Part shown: one piece after another, positions 11,198 through 25,429 of the stretch | Layout of the letters: each line of letters starts with the position of its first letter | How positions within the stretch are numbered: position 1 is the first letter of the stretch | Assembly (NCBI GenBank): GCA_038093975.1 | Contig: JBBPTG010000003.1 | Coordinates: 124,001-188,000 of the forward strand | DNA: 64,000 bases | DNA from: Chalciporus piperatus | Lineage: Eukaryota; Basidiomycota; Agaricomycetes; Boletales; Boletaceae | Direction of reading: 5' to 3' | The notes under the pieces: generated by a model | Told to the model about the DNA's origin: nothing | Database searches by the model: none | What the model saw: the letters and a program-made list of their open reading frames with translations, nothing else | Position numbers and translations under genes: made by a program

Positions 11198-13288
11198 TTA
11201 AATCGCACTCGTCCCTTTCGAGTCCTCGTTCTTGATCACCCAGTCCGCATCCAGGGCACTATGCAGTGGGAGACCTTTCATGAGTAAAGAGGAAATGAAT
11301 CCGATACCACAAACGACAGCCAACACCTCCCAAAGGACCGCCAAACTGCTTGCAAAGGCAGCCTGGACCTCAACCCTCGTTTGCAGAGGGAGAGTAGGAA
11401 TCTCTGGAATGAGCGCATACATGATGGCGGTGCCTTGTGGTACTGATTGAATGAATGAGGCGGGAACTTTCTTTGCAAGCTCGTTTTGGAGGACTGTGCT
11501 CCCGATCGTGAGACCCCACACCTGCAAGACAGAATATTCATGGCGCGTTGAGAATGGATCGCGCATAGACTTTGAGGTACTCACGCCTGCGAACGAACGG
11601 AGGAACCACATGAAGGCGAGTGCGGGCGCGTTCTGCGTGACCGCCAATGGTGCCTGAATGGGGTACATCGTGGTTGCATACAGCACTCTGGAACAGCACG
11701 TCAGTGACAAGTAACGAGATAATGCTGCCACAAGTCATCGAACGCACCCGGTGCCAATACCTAGGAGAATCAAATATCCAGTAGGCTTTCCGATCGAATC
11801 CGTTGCACCAATCGTACTCATCAAACCGAGAGCGACAACGACAGTGACCCAGCCAAACCATATCTGCGGGCGGTATCGTTCCGTGACTTTAACTGATACG
11901 CTTGCGGCGATGGCAGCCGGTGCGAGCGATGCAAGAGCGAGGCAGTAGACGCCGGACGTGGCGGGGGATAAGCCCTTGCAAGCTTGGTAATAAACAGGGA
12001 AGAAATCTGGAAGTACGGATGGGGTAAGTAAGAGATGGGTGATTCGTCGTGTGACTGAGCTTACAGACAACTGCTAAACCGGTGGCGGCGACGCTGAAAG
12101 ACTGAATGTATCTGCGGGGCAGTGCGTTTAGCATCAAGATGACGATAAGTGTTGCTTACCCACTGACGCTGGTCATGTTGGTCATCAAAGAGAATGGCAC
12201 CTGGTTAATTATGATTAGGACTTGCTGGGAAAAGAAAGATGGCACACACATACGAGTGGGTAATGTGCAAGGATAGCCTCGTAGGCGATGAAGACCACGA
12301 GAACGAGCAGGCCTAGAATCAACGGGACCAGCACAGAGGCAGATCCCCAGGGTGCGGTGATACCACCCCACGTCAAACCAATCGTATATGCGACAGTGCT
12401 CGAGATAACGAGGAAGTTGCCGCTATCCGTAGAAACATCAGTACACACTCCGGGTGCGACGTCAGCACCACCCACATCCAATCCATTCGCATGAACTTGT
12501 TCCGGTAACTGCCAGGTGGAGTGGGAAGGTCCAAAAGAAAGAGAACACATAAACACGCAACAAGCGAGATGGGTAGGTTGAGGTCTTCAAAACTCATCTG
12601 AGCACGTCAACGGTGTGATCCCAAATCTAGACTTACAGAATAGCCATCGCCATTGTCCCTGTGAAGCGAGGCTGCCTCCGACGACGGGACCAACTGAGGT
12701 TGCCAGACACCAAACGCTAGTGAAAAGAAATAAGCTCATCTTGCATAGATCTCACGATCAGAGTGGGCCTCACAGCCCATATAAGCCAGCGTAGACACCA
12801 CGTTCTTGGAGGGAGACGAGATCGGCCAAGATGATCCCAGTGAGCGATTGGATACCTCCACCACCCAAGCCTTGTATAGTTCTTCCGGCGATAAGCATGT
12901 TCATGTTGTTTGCACCCCCACACACGCCACTTCCCAGAGCAAACATGGCGATGGATAATAAGATGGCAGGCCTGCGACCAAAAGTCTGGGCTAGGCCGCC
13001 GCTCATCGGAAGGAACGCAGTGGAAGCCAACGCAAAAGCCGAACCGACCCAAACGAATTGAGAAGCATGCAAGTCACTTGCAATGGTAGGGAGCGCGGTG
13101 GAAACCGACGAGAGTTCGAGGGCAGAGAGAGAAAGACATATACACATTGAAACGAAGATGAGCCAGAACTTGAGGTCTTTCTTGGCTGAGGCTAGGTTGA
13201 GTTCTTCCACCTTTTCGCCCTGGGATGCTTGGGCAGTGAGAAAACCACCGGAGGTTGTCGAGGGCATGGCCAGGAGTTTGGGTGGCAC
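11198..13288 (-). CDS. MFS multidrug-type transporter (DHA family)
   Basis: Plasma-membrane proton antiporter of the major facilitator superfamily. Start at ATG 13288 (MPPKLLAMPSTT), with MPSTTSGG at 13267 as an alternative. The first helix is LKFWLIFVSMCICLSLSALE. The loop after helix 2 carries the MFS motif-A equivalent GGLAQTFGRRPAI, followed by AGRTIQGLGGGGIQSL typical of drug:H+ antiporters. Further exons give GQWRWLFYLNLPISLVACL, SSTVAYTIGLTWGGI, VTVVVALGLMSTIGATDS and a C-terminal helix VLWEVLAVVCGIGFISSLLM ending in NEDSKGTSAI. The helix count is close to 14. About nine short introns lie between them. The substrate cannot be read from sequence. Its position 2.3 kb from the laccase array suggests, without proof, export of phenolic or toxic compounds. 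Confidence 0.9.
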
Positions 13289-14017
13289 AATCCTCTAGTT
13301 GGAAGTCCGGAGTAGAGGCGAAAAGTACTAGTGTCATGGCAAGCAACTCAAGGCAGAGGGACTAATTGACGTCGAACCCTCGGGAATGAAGATTAGCCAG
13401 CAAATTCGGCTCCGAGTTGTTCGAGACCGGAGCTCAGTTAGGATTACAGCGACCGGGGTAAGTAGTCGATCACGTATTTCGTCCAGATGCGGCCGTTCCA
13501 CTCGTAGATTTTTATACACATATCCCTAATTCCCTCGGCAGTGTGGAAGATGCTAAAAAGCGCACTTAGAGTGATTGAGATGTAAATTACCATTTTGTGG
13601 CGGACCGCGTTCCATTGTGTTTTGAGTACGTGATCGCCCCTGAGGCGTGATGGGTGAGTTGTGCGTTGCGGACCGGTCTACTGGGATACCAGGACAAGGG
13701 CATCGTTTACATCGTCGATCGAGATACAGACACTCCTGTATTTCACGCGCCAATCCTGACGTAGACACCCTGGATTACCGTAAACATGCATATGCCCCAG
13801 ACATGGATCACGAATGATGAGCCAGAGAGCGGTCAACGCAATTTGGAGGGTCAAATTTATCTCAACGCTTGACCTCCATCTTCCCATCTGAGGTCGAGAA
13901 TGTACCAAGGTTTCATTTGCAGACTATGTCAGATTCATCGGGGTTAGTATTCCTGTACTTTCACATTGTACTTACCTCGCGTTGATGTCCGACGTCGCGA
14001 CGTCAATACTGATACGA
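13289..14017. other. Intergenic, no feature seen
   Basis: Upstream region of the MFS gene and 3' side of TGS1. Short frames at 13553-13908 (minus) have no recognisable domain and no repeats are apparent. Confidence 0.5.
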
Positions 14018-15102
<1,085 letters not shown>

Positions 15103-15437
15103 AAAATGTGTTGGGTGCAGCCAGGTGCGGTGACGAGTCGTGACCAGGTTATCGTTGTTTATGGAATTTGGTTGACCAACTCGGATCTGTACACTGACCA
15201 CCGACTACAACGCTCGCGTCGTTTCATTCAAGTCGTCCTTTCACAGCGAACCGATCATGCGCTGCTCCAAGGTCTATGTATTCCATCATAACGGTCCAGA
15301 CTACTCAGACGGGGCGGGTGGCCCAGATGGCGTTGGTGTGTCGTCGATCTGTGTCAGGTTTTAAACATGTCTGCCTGCTGCTCAGACATTATGAATTGCA
15401 CTGATGACATCCTCATTGTGTAATCCTTCACCGAGCC

Positions 15438-15445
15438 TTATTAAA
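15438..15445 (+). promoter_or_regulatory. TATA-like element of laccase 1
   Basis: TTATTAAA lies 97 bp before the laccase-1 ATG. The other two array members have TATA boxes 92 and 109 bp before their start codons. This one is a weaker match. Confidence 0.4.
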
Positions 15446-15534
15446 GGCTGCCCTCGAGCGACGAAGCTCTTCACTCTTGTCCACCATCGTCCCCGCGCAA
15501 GAAGCTCCCTCGAATCCGCCTCCAGTCATTCAAG

Positions 15535-17929
15535 ATGTACGCGTTCTCGATGGCGTCTCTGGTCCTCCTCCTATCCGCTATCCGCACGTTGGAAGCAATC
15601 TCGCTCGTTCCCAAACACGGTGCTTATCCTCGCGACGATCCGGGTGGTTCCATGGTCATCGACGCATCCCATGGCGAGCTTCAGATCGTGAACAAGATGA
15701 TCGCGCCAGACGGATTCTCTCGCAGGTAAGCTCGTCCCCTTGTCATGACTTGCAGTCTCACTGACGTACGACCCAAGTGCTACTTTGGCTGACGGCGTCT
15801 TCCCTGGGCCGATCATCAAGGCGCAAAAGGTTTGTTCTGATTCGTCTTGCGGGAACACATTCCATTGAACGCGCGTGCAACGATTAGGGCCAGGACTTCT
15901 CGATCAAGGTCACGAACATGCTACATGACCCATCCATGGAACTATCCACTACTATCGTATGTTCATTCCATCATCTCCTTCGTCTGCGAACTGAGGCACC
16001 CTTCGTCTTCAGCATTGGCACGGCATATTCCAGAACGGATCTAACTGGGCTGATGGGGTTTCCTTCGTAACGCAATGTCCGATTCAGCCCAATCAATCGT
16101 TCCAATATCGCTTCAACGCTGGAAAGCAGACCGGCACTTACTGGTACCACTCCCATCACGATCTACAATACTGTGATGGCCTTCGAGGCCCCCTAGTCAT
16201 CTATGACCCTGACGATCCTCACGCTGATCTGTACGATGTAGACGATGGTTTGTGGTTGGCTTTCTCTCCCCACCAAGACGACGCTGACAATGTTCCTCCA
16301 GAGAGTACAATTATTACTTTGGCAGACTGGTAAGCATCTTGAATACACGCTCGAAGCGCTCTTACCAACTTGACCACTTATAGGTGGCACTCGCCTGCGC
16401 GCACGTTGTTGCCTCCTTTCACCCCGAATGCGACTCTCATTAACGGCAAAGGACGTTATTCAGGCGGCCCACAAACACCTCTTGCAGTCATTAACGTTGA
16501 ACCAGGCAAACGCTACCGCTTGCGTATCATTGGCGCGTCCTGCGATGCGTGGCATAATTTTACCATCGACGGTCATCGATTCAAGGTCATCGAGACTGAC
16601 GGCGTCGAAACTGAGCCCGTCGAAGTTGATTCCCTCCCCGTCCTTGCCGGCCAGCGGTACTCTGTCGTGCTCACCGCCGACCAACCAGTAGACAATTACT
16701 GGCTCCGCGCATTACCCAATCACGGCAACACAACATTCATCGACGCGCAGAACATGGCCATCTTGCGGTACGCTGGCGCTCCCATACAGGATCCAACCAC
16801 GAATCAAGGTCCTTTCGTTGCACACTTCGAAGAGAGCAAACTTCATCCTCTCCAGAATCCTGCCGCTCCTGGGGTTCCCGAACTTGGCAAAGCAGACCTG
16901 ACGCTCAATCTCATCCCTGGACTAGATAAAGGCTTCACCGTGAACGGTGTCAGTTACCACCCACCTCCCGCTCCCCTCCTCCTTCAGATGCTTAGCGGCG
17001 CTCGTCACCCCAGCGAACTTCTACCCAACGGCAGCGTTTACGAGCTACCTAGGAATAAGGTCATCGAGATCAACATGCCCGCCAACGATCTCACTCTTGG
17101 AGGCGCGAGGGGCAACCCAGTCAGTAATCCCCACGCATGACTACCCTTTACTGACGTACTGCATACGCGCATTATAGCATGGCATCCATCTTCATGGAGT
17201 GAGTGGGGTTATTACTGATTGACCCCCTTGTTTATTGAGGACACTTTCGGTTTCAGCATTCCTTCCATGTGATTCGCACATCTACCAACAGTACTCCCAA
17301 TTTCATCAATCCTGTGCGACGGGATACTGTTTCGATGGGTTCGCAAGCCCAACACTCGAACATTACGTTCCGATTTATCACAGACAACCCTGGTCCTTGG
17401 ATTTTGCATTGGTGAGTCCATTTTTTTTAAATTCTGATCACGCCTTTTGACAGCCTTTTTCAGTCACATTGATTTCCATTTGTTCAAGTAAGTAACTTAT
17501 TTTCTCTTCCGAACGCTTCTTGAACTGTGATTTATAGCGGTTTTGCCGTGGTATTGGCGGAGGCCCCTGACACCGCTGTCCAACAACAGAACTTTGTCCT
17601 GCCAGGTTCGTTGTTCGGGTTCCTTTGACCAAGCTAAACGACACTCGATGACAGATGCCTGGACCGATTTATGCCCACGTCCGATGTTGGACGCTGCTGC
17701 GCTCTTCAACACTACCGGTCAATTTAATTTTACATCCCTCAACGGCACGACCAGCTCGAACACTACCTCAAACGCGACCCGGTCCGACTTGCGTAACCAC
17801 CTCAGCGGAACGAACCCCCAGACAAATCTCAATACCATTTATCTTATCTTATCCTTCATGCTTTCCCTTGCATTATCATACCCTCTCGCGTCAATCGTTT
17901 CGTTGGCCGGGGTTCCGTCATTGCCATAA
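15535..17929 (+). CDS. Laccase 1 (multicopper oxidase) with hydrophobic C-terminal tail
   Basis: Secreted phenol oxidase. Start ATG 15535 gives a signal peptide ([21 protein letters not shown]). Copper signatures in order: L1 [16 protein letters not shown]2 [20 protein letters not shown]3 HGIHLHGHSF, L4 HCHIDFHLFNGFAVV. All ten His and the type-1 Cys are present after splicing; the axial position is Phe, as in high-potential laccases. In L3 the usual Pro after the first His is Gly. Exon joins are canonical, for example HCH across 17411-17461 and the Asn across a GTAAGT intron near 17488. After the normal end the protein continues through an Asn/Thr/Ser-rich stretch with several N-glycosylation sites and ends in [19 protein letters not shown] plus a few residues, compatible with a GPI-anchor signal or membrane tail. 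Laccases 2 and 3 lack this tail. Confidence 0.9.
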
Positions 17930-19517
17930 CATTCTTTATCTGTAGTTGCTGTATCATTTCCCGGTGTCATACGAGTTTTTCCATTTTCCAACGTTCAAGC
18001 CGTTGTTCTAGATTGCCGTGGTCTGTGGCATGAGAGATGCACTGATTCATTGACAAAGAGACGGGTCTAATCGGATGAGCGTCAACACCATATTCCGACG
18101 TAATAGGCTTTACTTGTTATTGGTTCGGTGATGTTCCGCATCCGACTTGGGAGTTACTACTAAGGTAGACGTCACGCGAAACTTCGACATTGAAAGCATG
18201 TTACAAATGAAGCACTTACAACTGATCTTTCGTCGAGGCCGGTTCGGCCCATCCGGCGGCGGGTCATCACCATGGTACACGAACCGCTTCCTGCTCTGAT
18301 CAGGTTTCGAGGACAGGGTACCTGCCCACGTGTGCCAGCCCGCCCATCGGTGATCTTCCACAGCCTATTGACGATATCATATGGTTCATCTAGATTCTGA
18401 GGCAGACGGGGTCGGAGGAGGTCACAGCTAAGTTATGGCATGGTGGGATTTTCTTTAGAGCCTCCTCGGGTTGACCTGGCCGTCGCTGAAGCCAGACCTG
18501 CATAATGGCAATCGAAGCACCCGACTTTGTTTGTTAGCCAGAACTTCCCGCCGACAGGGCCCGCTCAATCATCTCGCTGTCGTGGCGTTGATCCGTGAAA
18601 CGCGCCCGACCATCATCGTTCGAGTGTCGTCGTTGTGGTCCGGATATCGATGCACGACGATGACTCTACCGCCGTGGCCCGCCAGAGATGTCCAAGCATC
18701 TACCTTGAAGACTCATGGTGCGAGTGCCGGTCGTGCTTCTTGTGCTCTACTCATCTCGGTCAAATTCTCATTGTCCGGTTGGACAGGACTTCATATCGTC
18801 GCGCGCTCAGCTTCATCGGTGATCGATATCACTGAAACAAGATCTTGTGGTCCGACACCACCGCGCATAGCCATCATTACAGAATGACGCGCAATACCAT
18901 AGCAGGCTACAGTGGAACGCCAGCCACAACATCAGCGCTATCCGTCGCTCAGGTCCATCAATGTGCGTCAACATCAACCGAGGGACCAAAAACTCTCGCT
19001 AGATAACAGACATTCCAAGCTTCTCAGTGATTTACCGGAATATTGACGCCCATCGACATGCGTTTGCAATTGGGAGGTGCTGTTTCCACCCTATTGTTGC
19101 AGAAGTTGTCCAGCAACGAGCATTGGTGGGACGCCACTAATTGGCAAAAATGTAAACAGAGCTGATAGGCTGTGTTCGGACCGCTCACGCCCATTTGTGT
19201 TCGCCGTCAGCATGCCACCGTTGGATATGCAATGACGCACCTCAATGATCCTTTCTTGTTACTGAAAGTAGGTGTGAGGGTCTGATCCTTGAAGCCATCA
19301 CTCCCTTTCTAGGTGGACTAGGGTACCTGTTCCTTACCGGTAATAGCGCTCCACCTAGTCATTGTGAGCGGTGGTGACTCCTTGCGCACAGTTTTCTATG
19401 CGCGGCACTGCACCATGAGCGTCCGAGGGTATGGAGCAAGAATAGAGCAAGCAACCCAAGGCTGAGCACGTCCAGCCGCACTTGAGGAAACGTTGAAATA
19501 CTCTCCGGTGTGTCCGA
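17930..19517. other. Intergenic 1.6 kb between laccases 1 and 2
   Basis: A 138-codon frame at 18471-18887 (plus) has no recognisable domain and no sensible splice continuation, so I do not call a gene. No laccase fragments or repeats were seen. The last part must contain the laccase-2 promoter. Confidence 0.5.
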
Positions 19518-19524
19518 TATAAAA
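19518..19524 (+). promoter_or_regulatory. TATA box of laccase 2
   Basis: TATAAAA stands 92 bp upstream of the laccase-2 ATG, followed by a pyrimidine-rich leader (CCCTTC, TCTTTCCCTCCCC) typical of highly expressed fungal promoters. Confidence 0.65.
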
Positions 19525-19609
19525 GAACTACCTGGTAGCCGTGAGCATCACTTCCCCTTCATCATCTAACTCTACACCCTTCTTCCTATTATAATTCTTT
19601 CCCTCCCCG

Positions 19610-21743
19610 ATGTTGGCACTGCCCATCATTGCTTCACTTCTCCACGCTGTCAGTGGGCTATCTATCCCTCGGAGTCTGGACTCCGAACCATCACCAGTGT
19701 CAAACGTACTAGGTCCCGTAAGCCAAATTCATATTGCGAATAAATTCGTCTCGCCAGATGGGTTCAATCGATCGTGAGTTAACACGATTTATTATGAGTT
19801 GAACATTCTTAATCTGCCTTAGAGCAACTCTCGCCAATGGCGTCTATCCTGCGCCATTGATCCAGGCAAACAAAGTAAGTACACCTAGGATAATTCAGAG
19901 AAGCCTGCCGATCCCTTGTTAGAATGATCCATTCTCTATCGAGATATTCAATGAGCTAACGGATAACACCATGCCTCTGGAGACGAGCGTCGTAAGTAGA
20001 TGTCACCTAATTCATCAAACCGAACGCTCATTCGTATTCAAAGCATTGGCACGGGATTAATCAGCGCAAGTCCAACTGGGCTGACGGTGTCGCCTTCGTA
20101 ACGCAGTGCCCGCTTCGTCAGGACGAATCGTTTTTGCATCAATTTACTGCCACCGGTCAGACCGGAACGTACTGGTACCATTCACATTATTCGACTCAGT
20201 ATTGTGACGGACTGCGAGGGCCACTTGTCATCTATGACCCCGAGGATCCTCTAGCGCACCTCTATGATGTGGATGATGGTGAGAATTTCATCGATAAGTA
20301 TCCACTTCACGGTTCTAAATTCATGCAGAAACCACGGTTATCACACTCTCCGATTGGTATCATACACCATCCATCCAACTCGGCCAGATTTTCGGGGGGG
20401 TGACTGCGAATTCGACCCTCATCAACGGTCGGGGTCGTTACCCTGGTGGTCCACTTTCACCACTTTCGGTTATCAACGTTCAACAGGGGTTGCGGTATCG
20501 GTTCCGCGTGATTGGGTTGTCGTGCGATCCATCCTTCAACTTCACGATAGATGGTCATCGGATGACCATCATCGAGGTCGATGGAAATGAAGTTCTTCCT
20601 GTCGCGGTTGATTCGATACAAGTTCTCGCTGGTCAACGATACTCTGTGGTAGTCACTGCAGACCAACCTGTCGGCAATTATTGGATTCGGTCCATGAACG
20701 ATGAACCCAACCAGACGTTCGAGAATGGTCAAAACATGGCCATCCTGAGGTATCAAGGAGCACCCGACCAAGATCCCACTTCGGCCCCTGGCCCGTATCA
20801 ACTATCCTTTGACGAAGGAATGCTCCATCCGTTGATCAACCCCGGCGCTCCCGGAATACCCGGGATTGGAAAGGCAGATGTCAATCTACAGATAGCTCCA
20901 GGATTTACCAGCAATGGCTATTTCACGTTCGGCAACGTGAGCTACCACAACGCACCCATCCCTGTCCTTCTCCAAATCCTCAGCGGAGCGAGGCACCCCT
21001 CTGAGCTTTTACCAAATGGGAGTGTATATGAACTTCCTCCGAACAAAGTTATCGAAATAAGCTTCCCCAACCCCGGGCCTGCGGGAGCTCCCGGTGGTCC
21101 CGTAAGTGTATCATATTTCTAACGCAAGCTATCCCTAACCGCCATATGTATTCCAGCACCCAATACATTTGCACGGCGTAAGTAATTGTTCTCAGTTTCT
21201 TTGACTAGTTCTAAGCTTTTTTTCAGCATCAATTCGATGTCGTGAGGGTTTCAGGAAGTAACACAACGAATTTCGTGAACCCAGTTCGTCGGGATGTTGT
21301 ATCTATGGGTGCCAGCTCTACCGACAACGTGACCATTCGTTTTGTGACTGACAATCCCGGGCCGTGGTTCCTCCACTGGTGAGCAATTTCCTCAGCAGCG
21401 GCGACATCACATCCGTATCTTACTGTCTATCCTATCTTTCTAGTCACATCGACTGGCATCTCAACCAGTAAGTCGACGTGTACAGTTGTTTTCAGACTGA
21501 TCGATCCTAAACTGACATCCCTAATCTAGCGGATTTGCTGTCATTATGGCAGAAGCTCCGCGCGAAGCCGCCGAACAGCAAGCAACTGTGTTGCCACGTA
21601 TGTATTTGATTTCATATCCTCGAACGGACCGTCGATACTGATCGTCAACCTATCCAGCGGACTGGAGTCAACTGTGCCTCCCGAGCGAACCCTGGGGACA
21701 AACACGCTTGGGGATGCTCGACCATACAGGTCTTTCAGTCTAA
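19610..21743 (+). CDS. Laccase 2 (multicopper oxidase)
   Basis: Secreted laccase, about 520 residues. Start ATG 19610 gives the signal peptide [16 protein letters not shown]. Copper motifs: L1 [16 protein letters not shown]2 [20 protein letters not shown]3 HPIHLHGHQFDVV (joined across GTAAGT...TTTCAG), L4 HCHIDWHLNHGFAVI. All copper ligands are present and the axial residue is Phe. Around 20280-20330 the frame seems to break, but splicing out an intron with donor GTGAGA and acceptor ATGCAG restores [14 protein letters not shown], so the gene is intact. The last exon ends LDHTGLSV with TAA at 21741-21743. Its block [20 protein letters not shown] is shared almost unchanged with laccase 1, indicating a recent common ancestor. 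Confidence 0.93.
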
Positions 21744-23174
21744 GTTTCCATTTCACGCTTCGTTCGCTTTCCAACTCTGCTTGTTTCTTTGGGCCATGGG
21801 TTAGCCTTCTAGGCATAGTACACCGGGACATTGAGATTAATCCTGACGATATTTATGATGCACATAGCATCTCATTGCTGCTGTTAGCATATTTGACAGT
21901 TACCTGGGATCCTTGGTTATAGTACTGGTACAACTCCTTCCTCTGTGGCTGCCTAGTTGTGCCAGAACTCTCTACAAACAAGAATATCTATCGAAGATTC
22001 ACTTGGGACAATTATATAAATTTTATGTTGGTCGCAATGAACCGTGGCCGTTCTCTCACCAGTCAGCCTATAGGCTATCAGCCACGCCCCGACCTCTTCC
22101 TTTCTTTTCGCCCACCCGCCACACCCTTCGATTCTTTCGGGCCCCCTAGTGACCCCTTTAGAATCGCCTCGCGTGACCCTTGCTGTCGCGTTCTCCTGAA
22201 TCATCCACCCACGACCGACTGCGTGCGAGGCCTTTCCCAGCCCGCCCACGCAGCTGACACTCGGGCCCCACAGGTTCTCACAGATCGCTTCGCGCCTTCG
22301 CCCACACTTGCTTAGCTTCTCTCTCTGCAGTCCGAGTCACATAACGACGAACAAAGATATCTGTTTTGGTCTTCGCCTCGACAGCCTCGGGACCTTTCGA
22401 AGATCAGCGGAAGCTTCGGGTGTCCATGTCAGCCCGACCGCTTCCTAAAACGTCTGGCTACGGGGCTATTGGGAATATCCCTCGTGAACCAGGCTCAATG
22501 ATCGCATCGTGCGAGACATTACACTTCGAGACCAACAAATGGTTACAGACATCCCTTCTATGCTCACCAACACTCGTACTGCTCGGTGATCTTACGGGAT
22601 TAGGCCAGGATTAAGGAACCATTAATTATTGATTATTGATTGGCTGTTCACCTTCGGCAGGTTCGTGGTGCTATTTCTGAACTGTACCTGGAAGGCTGAT
22701 ACACAGTGGGTGCCTGAGCAGATCGATAGTGACTAGTGTACCTGTAAATAAATCACCACATTTATTCTTGCCGCGATATTCCGGCCCGCCCCGTTTCTTC
22801 GACCCCTCATAGAATGTAGTGGCTACAACTATATAGGCTGGTGGTAGCAAGCATTCACAAGATCGCTTGGATATCATGTATTTCCTGACATTTAATTCAA
22901 AGTTTTGAGTTTCGTGTAGCGCGGTGCTTAGGCTACTAGAAACGCGCCACGGCCGCCGATAAATCGCAGCGAGCCTGAGAAACGTGCTGCTTTCACATCA
23001 TAGGTACCAACTTGAATATCCCCTTTGATTGGTTAGTACCAAGGGAGCCTACCGATCTTCATTGGGCTGCGTCAAGAACGTGGGTGCCTGACGAACTGGA
23101 TCGCAAGGATGAGTGTTGGCAACACTGATTCAATGGCCGTCCTTGTGAGGCGGCCGCACTCGAGCTCAAGCAGC
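21744..23174. other. Intergenic 1.4 kb between laccases 2 and 3
   Basis: AT-richer DNA with a pyrimidine-rich stretch near 22080-22200. Short frames (for example 21959-22315) are compositionally biased and have no domain. I see nothing else to call. Confidence 0.5.
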
Positions 23175-23182
23175 TATATAAT
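23175..23182 (+). promoter_or_regulatory. TATA box of laccase 3
   Basis: TATATAAT lies 109 bp before the laccase-3 ATG, at a spacing similar to the TATA box of laccase 2. Confidence 0.6.
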
Positions 23183-23283
23183 TGGAACAAATTCATGCCA
23201 AGGATGAGCACCCATTCCACCAGTGACCTGCCATATCGCTGCTAGTTCTCAGCGAACAGTGGTTGTTATTTAATTTCTTTGTA

Positions 23284-25429
23284 ATGTATCTTGGGGTTTT
23301 ATTCACCCTTTTGCTTCTTCCTGCCAGCTATGCTGCATCTATCGTTTCGCAATCAAAAACAACCCCACTCCCGAATTCGGTTGGACCGGTCACTCACTTG
23401 ACTATTTCCAACCATAGCATTGCGCCCGATGGATTCTTGCGCCCGTGAGTTTCCTTTCATTTCCCTTCTTTCTCATGCTAACAAGTACCAAGGACTACCC
23501 TCGCAGGAGGTACCTTTCCGGGACCACTAATCAAGGCTAACAAGGTGTGGCCGATTCACGTCGTTCTGAATGCGCCCAACTTAAACTTGGTTAAGGGAGA
23601 CCATTTCGTAATCAATGTGGTCAATGAACTACAGGATCCGGACATGTACCTAAGTACGAGTGTGGTATGTAAGTTGTATTTCAGCTCTGGGAGGTAATTC
23701 ACGCTTCCTTCAGCATTGGCACGGACTCTTTCAAAATGGCACCAACTATGCCGATGGCGTATCGTTCGTCACACAATGTCCGATTGCCCAGAACAATTCA
23801 TTCCTTCACCGGTTCAGTGCGCCAAACCAAGCGGGAACGTTTTGGTACCACTCGCACTACTCGTCTCAAATGTGCGACGGTCTGAGGGGACCTTTGGTCA
23901 TCTACGATCCGAAGGACCCTTATCGTCACTTGTACGATGTGGATGACGGTGAGTGGCATATAATCCCTGCATCTCGTGCTGACATAGCCTCTCAGAATCG
24001 ACAGTGATCAATCTTGCTGACTGGTGAGTTCTCATCGCTCAGCGAAAGATATTGCTGAGTCGGACACATGAAAAGGTATCACATTCTCGCACCAGTTCTG
24101 AGCCATATTGTTGGTCCCACCGCTAATTCAACACTGATCAACGGGCTTGGGCGTTACCAAGGCGGGCCCAAGTCAGAACTTGCTGTTGTAAACGTCGAAT
24201 ATGGCAAACGCTATCGCTTCCGTTTGGTCGGGATGAGCTGCGCTTCGATCTTCGTGTTTTCAATCGACGGACACGATCTCACTATAATCGAGGCCGATGG
24301 CGCTTTGACGGAGCCTCTCCTTGTCGACTCACTCCAGGTCTTTCCCGGGCAACGTTACTCCGTTGTAATGAAAGCAACAAACCCCATCGGCAACTACTGG
24401 ATAAGAGCCCTTCCGACCATCGTCAACTCAAGCTTTGTCGGGGGACTCAATTCTGCCATTTTGCGATATCGCGGTGCGCCAAATGAAGATCCGACGACCG
24501 AACAAACTACCAGCGTGATGCCCTTGGTGGAACAAAACCTTCACGCTCTTGTCAATCCCGGAGCACCCGGCATTCCCGAGTATGGAAAAGCAGATATTAA
24601 TATTGGCATTTACGTAAACAACAGCAACGGAGTATTCTTCATGAATGGCGTTCGGTACAGGCCTCCGACTGTCCCTGTGCTTCTGCAGATCCTTAGCGGT
24701 GCACAAGAGGCAACCGATCTCATGCCAAACGGAAGTGTCTATGTGTTGGAGCCTAACAAGGTTGTCGAACTTACGATGATGATTGGCTTTGGCGGTCCCG
24801 TACGTTTCCTGTTCTCACTAGTGGTGTACGGCGGCTCATATCCATTGCAGCACCCGATTCATTTACATGGTGTTCGTGTGTATTCAACTGATCATGTACT
24901 CGTCTGACTTGTCTTGCAGCATGCTTTTGATGTCGTCCAAAGTGTTGGCGCCAATGGAACTTTCAACTACAAGAACCCCGTTCGTCGAGATGTCGCGTCA
25001 GCTGGTATAGCAGGTCAACAGGTGGTTATTCGATGGGTGACCGACAATTCTGGCCCATGGTTCCTGCATTGGTACGATCTTATAAAACTCGTATTAGTGA
25101 TCAGACCCATCCTAACGCTCAGTTGTACAGTCATGTTGACTGGCATTTAGAAGGGTCAGTTCTCCCGCCTTGCGATGTTGGTACTTGTTGACGAGTCTTT
25201 TTAGTGGGTTCGGTGTAGTGATGGTCGAGAATCCGTCGGGGACGGAGAAAGTTATTGGCAAGCCCCCACGTAAGCATCCTACTTTGCTTCGTGGACTGTA
25301 CTCACGCCCTCCGTAGACGCATGGGACGACCTGTGCCCCATATACAATTCGCTAACCGCGGCCCAACTAGGGGGCGTGAATTCCCTTGAGCAAGCCAAGA
25401 ACATCACGACAAAAATACTTCCAGATTGA
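23284..25429 (+). CDS. Laccase 3 (multicopper oxidase)
   Basis: Secreted laccase, about 530 residues. Start ATG 23284 gives the signal peptide [19 protein letters not shown]; a frame upstream of it has no ATG. Copper motifs: L1 [16 protein letters not shown]2 [20 protein letters not shown]3 HPIHLHGHAFDVV (across an intron at about 24863-24919), L4 [15 protein letters not shown] (L4 spans two introns). All ten His and the Cys are present, with Phe in the axial position. Differences from laccases 1 and 2 include [18 protein letters not shown] in place of [18 protein letters not shown], so it is the most divergent of the tandem three. The stop codon TGA 25427-25429 overlaps the loop of a perfect 10-bp hairpin. 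Confidence 0.93.

Noticed and set aside
18471..18887. 138-codon plus frame between laccases 1 and 2
   Set aside because: No recognisable motif, odd composition, and no splice continuation; treated as chance.
20280..20400. Apparent disruption of laccase 2 by stop codons
   Set aside because: Removing an intron with donor GTGAGA and acceptor ATGCAG restores the conserved [10 protein letters not shown] segment, so the gene is intact.
22080..22320. Pro-rich frame between laccases 2 and 3
   Set aside because: A product of pyrimidine-rich DNA; both strands are open and no start or splice structure is convincing.
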